Shown here: positions 21,141 to 21,848 of the stretch, piece by piece
How the letters are laid out: the number at the start of each line of letters is the position of its first letter
Numbering within the stretch: the first letter of the stretch is position 1
Origin: Peptococcaceae bacterium UBA3933
Lineage (GTDB): Bacteria > Bacillota > Peptococcia > Peptococcales > BICA1-8
Length of the DNA: 21,848 nucleotides
Direction of reading: 5' to 3'
NCBI GenBank assembly: GCA_002385805.1
Contig: DGEF01000022.1
Coordinates: forward strand, 1 to 21,848
Position numbers and translations under genes: made by a program
The notes under the pieces: model-generated
Told to the model about the DNA's origin: nothing
The model's input: only the letters and a program-made list of their open reading frames with translations
Databases searched by the model: none

Positions 21141-21848
21141 ATGCGCTTACATGGTACTATGTGTATAAATTCGAAAGGCCACTTAGAGATAGGTGGTTGT
21201 AGTACGGTGGATTTAGCCCGCAAATTTGGTACTCCTTTGTATATTATGGATGAAGAACATATTAGAGAAATTTGCCGGGATTATTATAATTCTTTTACCA
21301 GGAAATATAAAAATGCTCTTGTAATTTATGCTAGTAAAGCCTTCTTAACACTTGCTATGTGCAAAATAATCGAAGAAGAAGGTTTAGGTTTAGATGTGGT
21401 TTCTGGCGGCGAAATATATACAGCATTAAAAGCTGATTTTCCTATGGAAAAGATTTACTTTCATGGGAATAATAAAAGTATTGAGGAATTGGAGCTGGCT
21501 CTAAGTAATAAGATAGGCAGAATAGTCGTCGACAGTTTTTATGAATTAGACCTTTTGGATGAAATAGCTAAAGAAAAAAATATAAAGCAGAAAATTTTAA
21601 TTCGCGTTTCTCCGGGCATTGATGCTCATACCCATGAGTATATAAAAACCGGTCAAATTGATTCTAAATTTGGCTTTCCTTTGGAGACAGGGCAAGCTAA
21701 AGAAGCCATTCACAAGGCCTTAACCAAAAAAAATCTGGAGTTAGTAGGCATTCATTGCCATATAGGTTCTCAGATTTTTGAATTGAAATCATTTGAGCAT
21801 ACCATTGATGTAATGATGAATTTTGCCCGGGAAATTTATAATCTTTAC
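21141..21848 (+). CDS. lysA: diaminopimelate decarboxylase, N-terminal part (3' truncated)
   Basis: Makes L-lysine from meso-diaminopimelate with pyridoxal phosphate, the last step of lysine synthesis. The 236 codons in the window have the fold-III PLP barrel motifs: GTPLYIMDE (residues 30-38), YASKAFL with the Schiff-base Lys66, LDVVSGGEIYTALKA, FHGNNKS and IHCHIGSQIFE near the end of the window. The start ATG 21141 is set by likeness to other clostridial LysA (MRLHGTM); AGGGAGG is rather far upstream (13 bases), so initiation may be modest. Expression is under the lysine riboswitch. In B. subtilis lysA also lies next to spoVAF; here the activase trio separates them. Confidence 0.96.
   Translation, partial: MRLHGTMCINSKGHLEIGGCSTVDLARKFGTPLYIMDEEHIREICRDYYNSFTRKYKNALVIYASKAFLTLAMCKIIEEEGLGLDVVSGGEIYTALKADFPMEKIYFHGNNKSIEELELALSNKIGRIVVDSFYELDLLDEIAKEKNIKQKILIRVSPGIDAHTHEYIKTGQIDSKFGFPLETGQAKEAIHKALTKKNLELVGIHCHIGSQIFELKSFEHTIDVMMNFAREIYNLY

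Overview
The window is about 21.8 kb of AT-rich DNA (roughly 38-40% G+C by eye) from an endospore-forming, anaerobic, low-G+C Gram-positive bacterium. The basis is a dense set of sporulation genes (mciZ-like, spoIIM, dacF, spoIIAA-spoIIAB-sigF, spoVA), Firmicutes-type ribosome binding sites with many GTG and TTG starts, a lysine riboswitch, and oxygen-sensitive Fe-S genes (a 2[4Fe-4S] ferredoxin and a 2-hydroxyacyl-CoA-dehydratase-type activase system). A Clostridia lineage (Peptococcaceae or Syntrophomonadaceae-like) is my inference; the species cannot be named from this sequence.

Layout, left to right. 1-1448: end of a peptidase T-like M20 peptidase, overlapping a DUF3866 gene. 1437-1565 (minus strand): a 42-aa MciZ-like FtsZ inhibitor. 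1566-1840: non-coding, with a telomere-like hexamer repeat. 1841-4223: nudF, an endonuclease Q-type PHP nuclease and a ComB-like protein. 4295-4915: spoIIM with a possible SigE promoter. 5040-5345 (minus): ferredoxin. 5495-9988: a small membrane protein, xerD, deoB, punA and a pyrimidine nucleoside phosphorylase. 9989-10479: a non-coding stretch with odd word repeats, a terminator and an unlisted 40-aa membrane microprotein on the minus strand. 10480-17580: dacF, spoIIA operon and spoVA operon. 17685-20706: three-gene activase/dehydratase-like module. 20733-21848: promoter, lysine riboswitch, terminator and the start of lysA.

From what I remember of Bacillus subtilis, this is essentially the conserved block nudF/mciZ ... 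spoIIM ... xerD-deoB-punA-dacF-spoIIA ... spoVA-lysA, with lineage-specific insertions: the endoQ/ComB-like pair, the ferredoxin, the pyrimidine phosphorylase, the 40-aa ORF and the activase module. spoVAA and spoVAB are absent.

How it works together: in the forespore, SigF is held by SpoIIAB and released by dephosphorylated SpoIIAA. The promoters read plausibly as SigH for spoIIA, SigF/SigG for dacF and SigG for spoVA. SpoIIM and the MciZ-like peptide would act in the mother cell, in engulfment and in blocking further Z-rings. deoB, punA and pdp form a complete nucleoside-salvage set. The activase trio looks like a low-potential electron-transfer enzyme whose substrate is unknown, and is the best candidate here for an undescribed system.
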